Notes under the pieces: model-generated
Told to the model about the DNA's origin: nothing
The model's input: only the letters and a program-made list of their open reading frames with translations
The model's database searches: none
Assembly: GCA_029204225.1 (NCBI GenBank)
Contig: MU832133.1
Span: forward strand, 1-64,000
Length of the DNA stretch: 64,000 bases
Direction of reading: 5' to 3'
From: Diphasiastrum complanatum
Lineage: Eukaryota > Streptophyta > Lycopodiopsida > Lycopodiales > Lycopodiaceae
Shown: positions 1-11,159 of the stretch, piece after piece
How positions within the stretch are numbered: position 1 is the first letter of the stretch
How the letters are laid out: each line of letters begins with the position of its first letter
Position numbers and translations under genes: made by a program

Positions 1-806
1 AAAAGCATCTGTGGTCCACTCGTATTGAGGCCCTTGTGATGTAGTGTCTACAAGCACTAATCCAATGTCATTAGAATCACCACATGCTGCTATCACATCT
101 GTAAAGCATGAGATTAATTCCCCTGTGTTGAAAATCCTCCAAGGCCTTTCAAAATGTAGACGTTGTTGTACTCCAAATGCCTTATGTGCAAGACGTAGTT
201 CATTCTTCACAACTTCAGGTAGAGGTGTCTTTTTTTTTGCTTTGTTGATTGACTCTTTCATCCAATCTTTGCTCCAACTATACATCTTATCATAAAGCTC
301 TTTTGTGATATTGTATTTTTTTGCAACCTCATCATATTGTAGCTTCTCCTCACCAGAGATGCTCTTTGAGTACTCCACAATTCCATTCTTCAATACTCTA
401 TTATACTTGAAACTTGTAGCCACATCCTCCATGTCTTTGTACTCTGTTACTACTTTTGCCTTTTTTAACAATATGGTGCCACAAAATATCATTTCTTGTA
501 TCTTTAAAACCTCATCATCAAGCAACCCTTGAATACAACGAAACATGCTGGGAGATAATTGTGTGGTACCATCCACTTGCATCTTTTTATTTTTTGCAAC
601 GAATTCCTATTGGAATGCTCACCTCTGTTGTTTGCAATTTCTCCGATTATGTACTTCTCCATAATATCCAACCACCTATTGAAAATAAACTCACTACTCA
701 AAAGCATATGCAAGTCACTTCTTGCGTTTATTGCCTCCAATGTAACCTTTATTGCTTCCATGAATTCATGCACAACATTAGTAAGACAAAGAAATATCAT
801 AAACAC
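1..806 (-). CDS. unrecognised gene, downstream exon(s), runs off left edge
   Basis: On the minus strand the frame is open from about 600 to position 1 and beyond the window, about 200 codons without a stop. It includes QGLLDDEVLKIQEM, SGEEKLQYDEVAKKYNITKE, YSWSKDWMKESINKAKKKTP and TSQGPQYEWTTDAF. A second frame is open from 806 to about 600 (EAIKVTLEAINARSDLHMLL, IFNRWLDIMEKYIIGEIANN) and seems to lead into it, so one frame change near 600 is a frameshift or an unseen small intron. The protein is rich in Lys and Glu and has no membrane segment or signal peptide. I do not recognise the family. It lies just downstream of the coding block at 868-2193 and may be the same gene. A transposon-associated protein is an alternative, because the flanks are transposon-rich. 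Confidence 0.5.
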
Positions 807-867
807 GCTTACAATTTAGAAATGCATGAATAAATCTTTATTACTTAGAATCTACTAATAAAAAAGA

Positions 868-2193
868 TTAAAAATATATATATATATATAGCATAAATAC
901 AAGGATCACCTTCCATTTTGAGTTTGCTATGGAGTGTCCTCCTGTTGGCTTTGGCGGACAACCAAAGTATTCCCATTGTTTTCTTGCTTGTGATAGAGCA
1001 TCTTGATATGGAGTCTTTACCATAACCTCTTGATGGAGTTGATTCATGAATCTTGAAAGCTTCAAAGTTTCAAGATAATCTTGTGCACCTAGTATCCTTG
1101 AATATCTAGTACTGTAACAGTCTCTTAGATGTTGAGCCATCTCGAGGGTAGTCATGTCCATGCCAATGATATCACCTATTCTAGGTTGATTGGCAATAGT
1201 CTCATATCCTTGAAAGTTCTGAGGCATGACTTCTTTTCCACCTCTTGTGCTTGATTGCCCGCTATGTGGTTTCTCTCTTGTCTCATTCCTTCGTGAAGAT
1301 GAAGTTGTCACTTTCCTTTTCTCTTTAAGCACTTTTGGTTGTGATGCCTTCTCAATGTTTGAATCTGACATTATTACCTTTTCTTCAGTATTTTTTGAGA
1401 CTATATCCTTGTCGATATCTAGCTCCGGTTGTTTTCCCATGTCTTGAATATTTTTTAATGGTGTTTCTTTCTCACCATCTATCTTCAAAACTTTTGCCTT
1501 AGATATCTTCTCCTTTGTCCTCCTTACACTTCCCGACTTGTGCATAGCTAGATAGTTTGTAAGATCTCCCTCTACCAATTGAATGCCTCTCCTAGAAAAA
1601 ACATCATTGCCCAACGTATGTGGTCTGTTTCCCTTTAGTGCATCTTTCATAATACTCAGAATAAACTTTAGAAGAAGGAGCTCTTCTTACTTCAAGTTGC
1701 TTAGCTTTGACCTTTTTAAATCCTTCAACAATGTCTTCACAAGAAGAGAGCCAAAATCTGCAATCCATTCTGAAAGATTTGGAATATCCCAACCCATCTT
1801 GAGCATTGAACCTTCTCTTCCATTTTTGCTTGGCCCCATCATGATAGGAGAGTACTTAGACCATTGCAACTCAATACCGAATAATTTTTTCTGTTGTGGG
1901 CATTCCACTTGAGCAAAATCACATGGTACACCATATGCAGACATTATGTTATCCATGCTTATTCCCATACATTTGTAACCTTGTCCATTGTCATGAACAT
2001 AAAGAAATACATCTCCCTTATCTTCATTTGGTCCAATAGACTCCATATACCAAGGAGTTGCTTCATAAATTTCCATCCTTACATCTACCACCACGTCTAT
2101 TACTGGGAGAATGTCATGACAAGAGATCACTTCCATAGGACTTGTATTATTTAAATCTGCAACACCGATCTCTTTTTCCATGTCTGCAACCAA
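868..2193 (-). CDS. unrecognised gene, large exon
   Basis: One minus-strand frame is open from 2193 to 868 except for a TAA at 1687-1689. That stop lies in GTAAGA, which could be a splice donor of a very short intron, or it is a true nonsense change. The first part has YEATPWYMESIGPNEDKGDV and IMSAYGVPCDFAQVECPQQK; the middle is Lys/Ser/Glu-rich and probably disordered; the end has MTTLEMAQHLRDCYSTRYSR and QARKQWEYFGCPPKPTGGHS. A TTGGTTGCAG acceptor-like site precedes the first ATG (2181), so an upstream exon may exist. A donor (AAG before GTGATC) ends the exon at about 910, and the intron would run to about 770. The roughly 440-codon length argues for a recently functional gene. Family unknown; it faces away from the palindromic array to its right. 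Confidence 0.55.
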
Positions 2194-2229
2194 TATTAGC
2201 AGTGATGAATAAATAAATAAACATGTACC

Positions 2230-4540
2230 ATGATAATAAAAAATGTACTACTTAGTGAGAGCTCATAGTACTAATCATGTCCACTTTATTCACTTGACAG
2301 AAGGTATCTGTGAAGGTAGAGGAAAGCAAGAATAATGGCTACCCACATGTGATGTATGTGTTTAGGGAGGGCTAGTGTGTATAACCTTGTCTACTCCATT
2401 CATGTTTGATGGATGACGTCTATCAGGATGGAGGGAAGTAGGAAGAAGAGTTGCCCTCACGTGATGTATGTGTGCGTACAACCCTATCAATTTCATTCAT
2501 ACTTGATAGGCGACGTCCATCAAAGTAGAGAGAAGCATGGTGATGGACTACTTGCATGAGTTGGTGAAGCATGGCAAGGGGCTTCATGCATGTTTGACGA
2601 ATGGTGTCCGTCAAGTAGGAGGGAAGCATGGAGAAGGAGTGTTGACTAGGGATATATGTACTTAATGAGAGGTGAAGCATGGTGAGGGAAAGCGCAATAG
2701 CCTTGTCCATTTCATGCATGTTTGATGGACAACATCTGTCAAGTAGGAAAGCAACATGGGGAAGGAGGGCACATGGGATCTAGGTGTTAATGAGAGGTGA
2801 AACATGGTGCAACAACATTGTCTGTTCCATGCATGCTTGATGAACGATGTCCGTTAAGTAGGAGGGAAGCATGAAGAAGCAGTGTTGACATGAGATATAT
2901 GTTCTTAATTAAAGAGCATGGTGAGGGCTAGTGCAACTGCCTTGTCTACTTCATGCATGCTTGATGGACGATGTCCGTCAAGTAGGAGAGAAGCTTGGAG
3001 AAGAAGGGGTGCTAACATGGGATGTAGGTGCTTAAAGCATGGTGAGGGCTAGCGCAACAGCCTTGTCCACTTCATGCATGTTTGATGGACAGCGTCCGTC
3101 AAGTAGGAGGGAAGCACGGGGAAGGAGTGATCACATGGGATGTATGTGTTAATGAGAGATGAAACATGGTGCAACAGCCTTGTCTAATTTATGCATGCTT
3201 GATGATCGACGTCCGTCATGTAGGAGGGAAGAATGGAGAAGCAGTGCTAGACATGGGATATACGTGCTTAATTAGGGGTGAAGCATGGCAAGGGCTAGTG
3301 CAATTGCCTTGTCTTGTTCATGTATGTTTGACGAACGATGTCCGTCAAGTAGGATGAAAGCATGAAGAAGCACTGCTGACATGGGATATATGTGCTTAAT
3401 TAGAGAGCATGGGAAGGGCTAGTGCAACTACCTGTCTACTTCATGCATGCTTGATGGACGACGTCCATCAAGTACGAGAGAAGCATGGAGAAGGAGTGCT
3501 CACATGGGATGTAGGTGCTTAATTAGAGAGCATGGGGAGGGCTAGTGCAACTACCTGTCTACTTCATGCATGCTTGATGGACGATGTCCATCATGTACGA
3601 AAGAAGCATGGAGAAGGAGTGCTCACATGGGATGTAGGTGCTTAATGAGAGGTGAAGCATGGTGAGGGAAAGCACAACAACCTTGTCTACTTCATTCATT
3701 GCTTGACAACGTCCGTCAAGAAGGAGGGAAGCATGGAGAAAGAGGAGTGATCACATGGAATATACGTGCTAACTAGTGTGTACAACCTTGTCTATTTCAT
3801 TCATGCTTGACGGATTGCATTTTTCAAGGTAGATTGAAGGGCTACTCACATGCGATGTATGTGTTTAATGAGGTCTACTGCATAAAACCTTATCTATACC
3901 TTGTGTAATGCATTCGTGCTTGTCATAAAGATGGACAAAAGCAAGGTGAAGGGCAGCCTACACCTTCTCTATGTAAATAATGAAGGCTAGTGCAACACCG
4001 TTGTCTACTTCATGCATGCTTGATGGACAGCGTCCGTCAAGGAGGAGGGAAGCATGGTGATGGGCTACCTACATGCGCTCCATGTGCTTGGTGAGGGCCT
4101 CTAATTGTTTACTTCACTCATGTGATCAAAAGTTTTATCAAAATCTATCTTAATCACAAGAGCCAAGTAGTTGAACCAAAGAGAAGAGTCTATGGCAAAC
4201 CAGACATTAAAAAAAGAGAGATCTCCCTTTAATAAAACCAGATTGACAATTGGGCAAGTGTGTAGGGAGAAAGGGAGCAATCCTTCTAGCAAGGGCTTTC
4301 ACGACAATCTTATAGGAATTGTTATGCATAGTTAGAGGTCGATAGTCAACAATATTAGGAGGGGACTCAGTTTTAGAATCCATGTCTGAGATCCAATCCA
4401 TGTCTACTTCATGCATCCTTGACGGAAGGCGTCCGTCAAAGAGGAGGGAAGCATGGTGATAGGCTACCTACATGCGTTCCATGTGCTTGGTGAGGGCCTC
4501 TGATTGTTTACTTCGTGTGTGGTGGTGAGGACTTTTAATT
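2230..4540. repeat. ~120-bp tandem array with near-palindromic core
   Basis: At least ten units follow at 115-130 bp spacing (cores start near 2593, 2722, 2837, 2961, 3082, 3200, 3328, 3451, 3573, 3703), with looser copies near 2500, 3807, 4020 and 4419. Each core reads TTGAYGGAC, about four bases, then GTCCGTCAA, an imperfect palindrome, and is usually preceded by CATGCATG. Between cores are shared phrases such as GGAGGGAAGCATGG and CACATGGGATGTA. No protein-coding frame is supported. The palindromic cores resemble the short subterminal motifs bound by CACTA/En-Spm accessory proteins, but that is inference; a minisatellite is the alternative. Confidence 0.85.
4108..4405 (-). pseudogene. LINE (L1-like) reverse transcriptase fragment
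   Basis: Two overlapping minus-strand frames carry a non-LTR reverse transcriptase signature: VDYRPLTMHNNSYKIVVKAL then ARRIAPFLPTHLPNCQSGFI and KGRSLFF in one frame, and LALVIKIDFDKTFDHMSEV in the other. In plant L1 elements these correspond to the DYRPISL..YKI..K.LA.RL and QSGFI.GR..F blocks and to the KIDF.KAFD catalytic block. Only about 300 bp remains, with a frameshift between the two blocks and no YADD region, so it is dead. It sits inside the palindromic array, between two nearly identical array units (about 4005-4107 and 4406-4515). Confidence 0.8.
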
Positions 4541-5220
4541 GTCCACTCTATTAAATAAGAACTTGATATGAAATTTAAACTATTTAATTCAAATTTTCCC
4601 CCAAAACGAATTCCCTCCAAAATTTCTCAGTTCAAATTTTCTAGTCCAGGTTTAAACTCCTCATTAGCACTTTATTGGTATTCAAAGTGTTGGCCCTCTC
4701 ATCTCTTTAAACTTAGCTTTTATTGTGTAATCCTTCTACCAAAATCCACAACTTTCAGTTTTGTAGCTAGCTCTTTATGCTTTATTTATTGCAGGGTTTT
4801 GTGAGAATCCTATTAGAAGGTACTCCACAAAGTAAGAAAGAAAGAAGTAAGAAGGATGGAGCAACATACATGTAATGGGAAGGATGGAATCGACGTGCTG
4901 AGCAACAAGCTGAGCTCTTTGGAGGACCAAGGTATGTATGTCTTTCTTTGTCTATTTATTGAGATGGATTCAATCTGTAGAATGAGATTTATTTAGGCTG
5001 TGTGTTGCATGCTATTCAAATAGAATGAGATCTATTTAGGCTGTGTTGCATGCTATTCAAATTGAACATTTGTAGAATCTATTTTGTGGATTTATAGCCC
5101 CTGGTGCATGCTGAACAAAGTGCATTGGTTTGTAGAGAAGGTCTTTAACATCCATGTTAGGCCACTCCGATCTGCATTTGCTGATTTTGTGCATATTAGA
5201 ACTGTACATTAGAAAAGCGG
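4541..5220. other. unassigned spacer
   Basis: I see no gene. A phrase of about 50 bp around ATTTAGGCTGTGTTGCATGC is repeated in tandem at about 4985-5060. The rest is unremarkable AT-rich sequence. Confidence 0.5.
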
Positions 5221-5279
5221 TTCTAAAAAGTGTGCATCTGAAAAAAAGATCCGTAAACAAAGCACCTGTAGAGAGACGT

Positions 5280-5880
5280 TGTAGGATGAGTAACATACTT
5301 GCAATGGGAAGGATGGCGCAAGCGCAGGATTAGCGATGAGCAAAACCGTGGGCAGTGAATCCGTAGGTAGACGTTCCAACATAGAAGGCAGACGTTCCAG
5401 CAGCACATGGCAGTAGCATAGAAGGCAGACGTTATAGCAGCATAGAAGGCAACATCATAGAATTCAGTAGCATAGAAGGCAGATGTTCCAAGAGCAGGCT
5501 GAAACGCGTCCAAGCAGCACTCCAAGTGCGATCCAAAACTAAGCGATGAGCTCCAGCAGGCATAATCACCCTGAGCGTGTTTTAAAAAGAGAAGGAGGCG
5601 TGCAATGAGCTCCAGCAGGCAGAAGCACCCTGAGCGCATTCTGAAAGGAGAAGGAGGCATGCATGCAACACCCTGATCATGTTCTGAGAGGGGAGAGGGT
5701 GCGACACAGCCTGATCGTGTTCTAAGAGGTGGAGGAGGCGCGACAGCTCTGAGCGAGCACGATGTGGAGGCGTGACACAGCCTGAGCGAGCACGAGGTGG
5801 ATGGAGGAGACACGAGCATGCAGCACCTCACGATGGGGAAAGAAGAACTTGAGCACGATGTGTGTGGAAGGAGAAGGAAA
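5280..5880. repeat. GA-rich degenerate tandem repeats
   Basis: Short repeats around AGCATAGAAGGCAGACGTT (5380-5490) pass into repeats around CACCCTGAGCG...AGAAGGAGGCG (5550-5780). The 202-codon minus-strand frame across this stretch is rich in Ser, Cys and Pro because of the repeat; I do not regard it as a gene. Confidence 0.6.
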
Positions 5881-5919
5881 TGGCGGCGCAGAAGGTGTAG
5901 AAAAAGGGTTTAGTTTAGG

Positions 5920-6560
5920 GTTTTAGGTTTTTTGTTTTTTGAGTTTTTTTGAACTCGATTTTGTTGGGGTTTTAGCATGGATTTGGGTTTTTTTTTTTTT
6001 TGCATGGGTTTGTGGGTTTTCAAATGTGTTTTTGGGTTGTTTTGTTGGAGTTTTGTGTATTTTTTTTGTTTTTAATGGGTTTTGGGGCTTCTGAACAGGT
6101 TTTTTGCATGGACTTGCGGGCTTCTTGAATGGGTTTTGGATGTTTTTTTTGCATGGGTGCTTTGTGAATGTTTCTGGGTTGTTTTTGGGCGAGGGTATTC
6201 CTTGAATGGGGCTCGAGGCCCTAATTTTGAATGGGTTGTGGCTTTTGGACAGTTTGTGGGTTATGTGTGTATGGGTTAGAGGGCTCATGATTTTTTTGGG
6301 AGTTTGTGGGTTATGGGTAGGTTGGTGGGTTCATGATTGTTTGGGTTTTTTGGGAGATTTTTTTGGGCGTTTGTGGGTTATGGGTGCGTGGGTTGGTGGG
6401 TTCATGATTGTTTGGGTTTTTTTTTTGCATTTGGGTTGTGGGCTTTTGGTGGTATTTATTTGGGTTAGGTTGATGGTCTTGTGGTTTTGTTTTTGCATTT
6501 GGTATGTGGCATTTGGGGTGTGCATGTGCGATTTTTTTCTTGCGGTTCTATTTCTTGCAA
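5920..6560. repeat. G/T-rich strand with ~60-bp tandem repeat
   Basis: The plus strand is almost entirely G and T for over 600 bp. Within it, three copies of a roughly 60-bp unit (TTTGTGGGTTATGGGTG...GTTCATGATTGTTTGGG) lie at about 6245-6430. Long frames here on either strand are composition artefacts. G runs on one strand could favour G-quadruplex or R-loop formation; this is inference. Confidence 0.65.
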
Positions 6561-6788
6561 TGTTGTGTGCAAAGAAGGGAAGAGGACGGATGGACCAAAA
6601 AAAAAAAAAAGTCCTCTTTCTCCTATATATAGTTAGTCATATTATTGAAAGACTTTTGGTGCTTATTACATTTTTGGAAACTAAAAGGTTAAGCATGTGT
6701 TTCCTAGCACAAAATTGGGATGGGTGGCATGTTTATAACATAGTTTTGATTTTTTTTGTTGCATGATTTAGTCTGAAATCTTCTCATT

Positions 6789-6935
6789 TCTTATCGATAT
6801 GTTGATAGACAACGTCCGTCAAGATTGAATGAAGTAGAGATAACTATCTTACTAAGGCCCCTTCCCCACCTAAGGTTATCTTGTTCTATTCTTTCTCCTT
6901 TCTTCTCTCTATGTTAACGGACAACGTCTGTCAAG
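6789..6935. repeat. two outlying copies of the palindromic core
   Basis: TTGATAGACAACGTCCGTCA near 6800 and a related copy near 6910 share the core of the 2.2-4.5 kb array. The following sequence here, AGATTGAATGAAGTA, differs from the array, so these are a separate subfamily. A third member lies at 7452-7500. Confidence 0.6.
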
Positions 6936-7451
6936 AATGAATGAAGTACATGTAACTACCCTACTAAGCTCTTGTCCCACTTGATGTTTTCTATTTCTAT
7001 TCATTTTCTTGTTAGCTTCTTTTTGCATGCCATTCTTTTTTAGTTATTTGACACCTTGTGCGCAAGGCTTGGAATTTGACATGCACACCCACATTTGGGA
7101 TTTTTACTTTCATGTGACTTTTATAATACATTAAAAAATAAAATTAGACGTAACTTCCAGAATTGACCTTTTAAATACAAGGTACAATTTTTAGTTGCCT
7201 TTCACTCACCGTCTTATAATAATACATAAAAATTGTATTTAAAATAAGCTTAATCTTTTTGGGATCAATACTTTAAAATGTATCGTTCATATACACATGT
7301 CATTTGAAAGCTAAAATTAAAATAAGATTTTTAAGTTGAAAATTAAGTATGAATGTTTTGCAACTATGTTCAATTTGGCACATTGGTGGGCACAGGTGAC
7401 AACTAACAGCTAAACATATGTTGATGATTCCTTGTCCTTTCTTCTCTCCAT

Positions 7452-7500
7452 GTTGACGGACTACGTCCGTCAAGATTGAATGAATGAAGTGGAGATAACT
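7452..7500. repeat. palindromic core upstream of CACTA-type exon
   Basis: TTGACGGACTACGTCCGTCA followed by AGATTGAATGAATGAAG: third member of the small subfamily seen at 6789-6935, about 290 bp upstream of the CACTA-associated exon. Confidence 0.6.
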
Positions 7501-7789
7501 GGCCTACTAGTGGGTGACCTCTTGGGAGCATAGTTTTGTTTTTTTTTTTACCTCAATCTTGTTCGCTCTTCTTAATTCCAAAATTATTTCTTATATTCTA
7601 TTATCTTAAGACTCCCTTTGTTGGGATTTATGTCGTGTATGGTAGGCCAAAGACGAGGATTTCTTGTATTCTCTTCTAGACCTTCTAATAACCAATTTCA
7701 ATATTTCTTATGTATTTTTTGTCCAGTTATTTCTTAAAGACGTTTTTTTTGTTGTCTTGTTCTAAAATTGTGTATTGTCTTCATTTCAG

Positions 7790-8117
7790 AAATGATGGGG
7801 CTGCAAAAAGGAGACATTGTGACCTTGAGTATTGGTGGTAAAGTTGTTGGAGAGGGATCTATCCACTCTAATGACCCTACTGCAATTTGTAACTTTATAA
7901 CCCTTGAGCAAAGTAGGGTTTCCGTAATTATCGAAAAGGCAATAGTCAAGGATGCCATGCTTCCTTATCCCACTACAGATGCATCATTGTTAGAGCAGGC
8001 AATTGGATCTTTTGTCTTGTGGGACATAAATAGTGTTTGTAGGAAGCATATGGATCAAGGGCAACTTGTAATAAATACAAGCAAAACACGTGAAGATTGG
8101 GTAAATCAAAAGGTTCT
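7790..8117 (+). pseudogene. C-terminal exon of CACTA-associated protein, split by copia insertion
   Basis: A polypyrimidine-CATTTCAG acceptor precedes the exon. It encodes LQKGDIVTLSIGGKVVGEGS, HSNDPTAICNFI, VSVIIEKAIVKDAMLPYPTT and LLEQAIGSFVLWDINSV. The pattern (gly-rich turn, V/GEGxIxSxDP, LPYP, AxGxFVxW) matches the C-terminal domain of plant En/Spm-associated proteins (Transposase_23/DUF8039 type) as I recall it; a profile search would settle this. The frame is cut at codon QKVL by a copia LTR and continues after it at about 10105-10137 (TMTFECNYEL, then stop). Upstream exons were not found; the palindromic array lies there instead. Confidence 0.6.
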
Positions 8118-10099
8118 TGTCAGAAATGGTGAACTCCTGCAAATTTGTCGTAACACGAACATGAAGCGAAGGTTGAACGAGAACAATTCGTGACAGTCAA
8201 TGTGCCTTGACTTGAAGCATGAACGATTTGTGACACACCAAATAGTTTTTGCTTCCGCGACATGGTATCAGAGCACACAGGTTATTACTACTGATATCCC
8301 AGTAGTGATTCTTCTAAACAACACAATATGGCTACAACAATCCAGACAAGAGTAGCAATCAGTCTTGATGGCGCAAATTATAGAGTCTAGAAATTCAAAA
8401 TCAGAACACTTCTGAAGGACAAAGGCATCTGGTCGGTGACCGAACTCTCAGAAGTGCAGCCTCCAGAGGGAGACCCGAGGAGAGCTGAATGGATCAGAAA
8501 AGATGAGCGCGCAATGGCGATCATCGTTTTGTCCATAAATGAAGATCAACTAGTGCAGATTGAAGACTGCAAAAGCAGCCATGCAGCTTGGGAAATATTG
8601 AAACAGAAGTATGAAGTGAGGACTACAGCTTCAGTCATGCACCTTCACAATCAGCTGCAATCCATACGATGGGATGGTAACCAGTTGGATCAGCATGTTG
8701 AAAAGATCAGAACAATCTTTGCTCAGCTTGCTGCATCATGACAAGAGCACCAGGTCCCAGCACCACAACAACTAATGTACTTCATGAAATCTCTACCGAC
8801 GTCCTATCAGCCATTGAGAATGCTCATACTGAGTCTACCAGATAAGACATTCGACAAAGCAGTCAGTCTTGTCATTGATGAGAGACTGATGAGAGATTAA
8901 GGAGAGGGAAGCAGTGATCAAGATAAGGCTCTCTTCACAAAAGGAAAGAAGAAGATGCTGGAGGCAATCAGAATACCACAAGAAGGGCCAAGCACAATGA
9001 TGATGGACTCTCAGAGTGCCATCTGATTGTTTTAGGGTCTTGTCTTCCATTCAAAGACAAAACACAAACCTCTGAAGTACCATCACATTCGAGATTTGAT
9101 CTCAAAAGGAGAGCTCCAGGTCCAGTATATAAAATCAAAAGACATGATTGCAGATCTGCTCACCAAGCCACTCGACAAGCCAGTCTTTGCCAAGCAAAGA
9201 AAGTAAATTGGATTGAATGTGCAAAGCTGCAAGATTCAAGAGGGAGTGTCAAAAATGGCGAAATCCTGCAACTTTGCCACAACACAAACACGAAACGAAG
9301 GTCGAACGAAAACAATTCGCGATAGTCAACGTTCCTTGACTCGAAGCTCGAAGGATTCGCGAATCATTTGTGAATCGTAAACATACCTCCAGGACCGCAA
9401 ACCGCAAAGGGACGCAAAACAAAAGATTACGAAAGAAACGAAAAGAGCGAAAGCAAACGAAGAAAACGAAACAAACGAAGGGGAACCTTTCGAGCTGCCA
9501 GTTGGTAGCTCAACAAGCTTGGAGTCATAGACTTCACGCCCAGGTGAAACGAGTGGCAATGACGGAGAGTAATTGATTAGTTGATTAGCATTAACTAGTC
9601 TTGTGATTTCTGCATTTAGCCATCTTGTAAACTCCACACTGTGGAGATATAAACTATACTTTGTAGATCATAAAATATATAAGAAATATATCTTAATAGA
9701 GAGAATTATCTGTAAGAGACAGAGAGAGACATAGCAAATAGAATAGAAAAGAAAATACTAGAAACCAAAGACTTGTGCATGAAAGTTTGCCAACGAGCAA
9801 AACACAACAAAAGAGTAGAGCGTCAGGCCGCCAACGAGTGAGACACTGATGATCTTTCTCTAAAACTTAAACTCATTATACAATTGCTCTATTTTCGTGC
9901 ATCTTTTTGTCTTGCGTCATTTGTCTTGATTGCTAGAATAGAGTGTGTTCTGTGATGTGCAATCGTGTGTCTAGGTTCCTGTAAAGCTTTCGTGCAAAAG
10001 AAAATTTAAAGACACAAAATTGTTTGCGGATACAAAAACAAAAACGAAAAAGAAACAGTATCGCTTTCACTACACCAAACAATTTTTGCTTCCGCGACA
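8118..10099 (+). mobile_element. small copia element, broken (8.1-10.1 kb)
   Basis: Fossil Ty1/copia element. Parts in order: short 5' LTR remnant (8118-8262), primer-binding site TGGTATCAGAGC (8263-8274), gag-like region (8328-8740, with RRAEWIRKDERAMAIIVLSI and HAAWEILKQKYEV), the last part of the RNase H region (about 9080-9240, with HIRDLISKGELQVQYIKSKD), purine tract, and a full-length 3' LTR (9247-10099, 853 bp, TG...CA). Flanking 5-bp sequences GTTCT and ATTCT differ at one base and are probably the target-site duplication. Most of pol is not seen; the element is broken in several ways and depended on others to move. It is nested in a CACTA-type exon. Confidence 0.85.
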
Positions 10100-10104
10100 A
10101 TTCT

Positions 10105-10137
10105 TACAATGACATTTGAATGCAATTATGAACTCTA
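10105..10137 (+). pseudogene. last codons of the split CACTA-type exon
   Basis: After the copia 3' LTR the sequence TACAATGACATTTGAATGC restores the frame of the exon that ends at 8117 and gives TMTFECNYEL then TAG. This shows that the insertion split an existing exon. Confidence 0.5.
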
Positions 10138-10187
10138 GGGAAATTATTGTACCTCCACGCGATTTAGAGAAAGAAAAAAAATTGAGC

Positions 10188-11019
10188 TGTACAAAAAGTA
10201 CAAAAAAGACCAAGAGTGGATCCTAATCTGATCTTCAAGAGGGATTGGTTGTCAGATTACTTGATCTATCAATCTACTTGAGATTAAGATCAATCTAGAT
10301 CAATTCTAGACACAAAATCCTAACAAGAACAATCATTAATTGAAGGTAGGTGTACTTTTTGGTTTCCCACGTGTGGAACCCTGTCTGAGTATGGACTCCA
10401 ACCTGAAAATCAAATACACATTGATAGCACCTCAAAACAATCAAAACAAATGTAGACAAATGGAGAGAATCACTCAAAATTGCTTCCAAAACCAAGATTG
10501 GTGTCTCACACTGATTATGGCCAAATGTGGCTCTATACATACAATAAGTGAGAGCTCGTGGTACTGATCATCCCTTTGATCCCACGTGTGTGAAGGTGCT
10601 TTGTCATATGATGATTCATCATGCAAAACTGACACTTGGACAAAACCTTCTATTTTGAGCACTTTTGGTCCATTTTCCTTCTATATGGAGATCTACTTGA
10701 AAATCTTCTAGAAGTCAAAATTCGTCTACTTCAGCTTATTCCACACATGTGAGATGTCCTCTACACACGAGATGTGACACCTAACCAAAGGATGTGGCTC
10801 ATGCAAGCAATAGATTGATGCCATGTGTCATATGTCTAGAAAACTAGCTTTTGGCCTTTTTAGCCACTAGAACTTGAATTAAATCATATGTACAACCTAT
10901 ATGATTATGGTACATGACAAGTACACTATTTTCACACGTGGGAACAGGCTCCACACATGTGTGTTTATCTATATACAAGATTTTTGGCCTCTACCAAGCA
11001 TATTTTTGCATTTTTCACA
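10188..11019 (-). repeat. copia element B, 3' LTR
   Basis: 832 bp, begins TG and ends CA. It matches the LTR at 14152-14983 over its whole length with about 19 single-base differences by eye (about 98% identity), many of them transitions, which suggests a fairly recent insertion. On the minus strand a purine tract (GAGGAGGAG) lies just upstream at 11020-11030, which fixes this copy as the 3' LTR. Confidence 0.9.
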
Positions 11020-11159
11020 CTCCTCCTCAAAAATCTAGCTTGGTAAATCTAGCTTGATGGAAAACATGATGATCTTGAACTTGACTCCATGGGCTGAATT
11101 GGTCTTTGTTGGTTCAAAAGGTGTGAAGGTCATCCAATGAGCTTGATGTTGATCTGAAA

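Noticed and set aside
44-295. ORF beginning at a GTG codon
   Set aside because: Shadow of the minus-strand gene; GTG is not a normal plant start.
5223-6766. Long ORFs of 186-202 codons
   Set aside because: They come from GA-rich and G/T-rich repeats; amino-acid content is the repeat's and no domain is seen.
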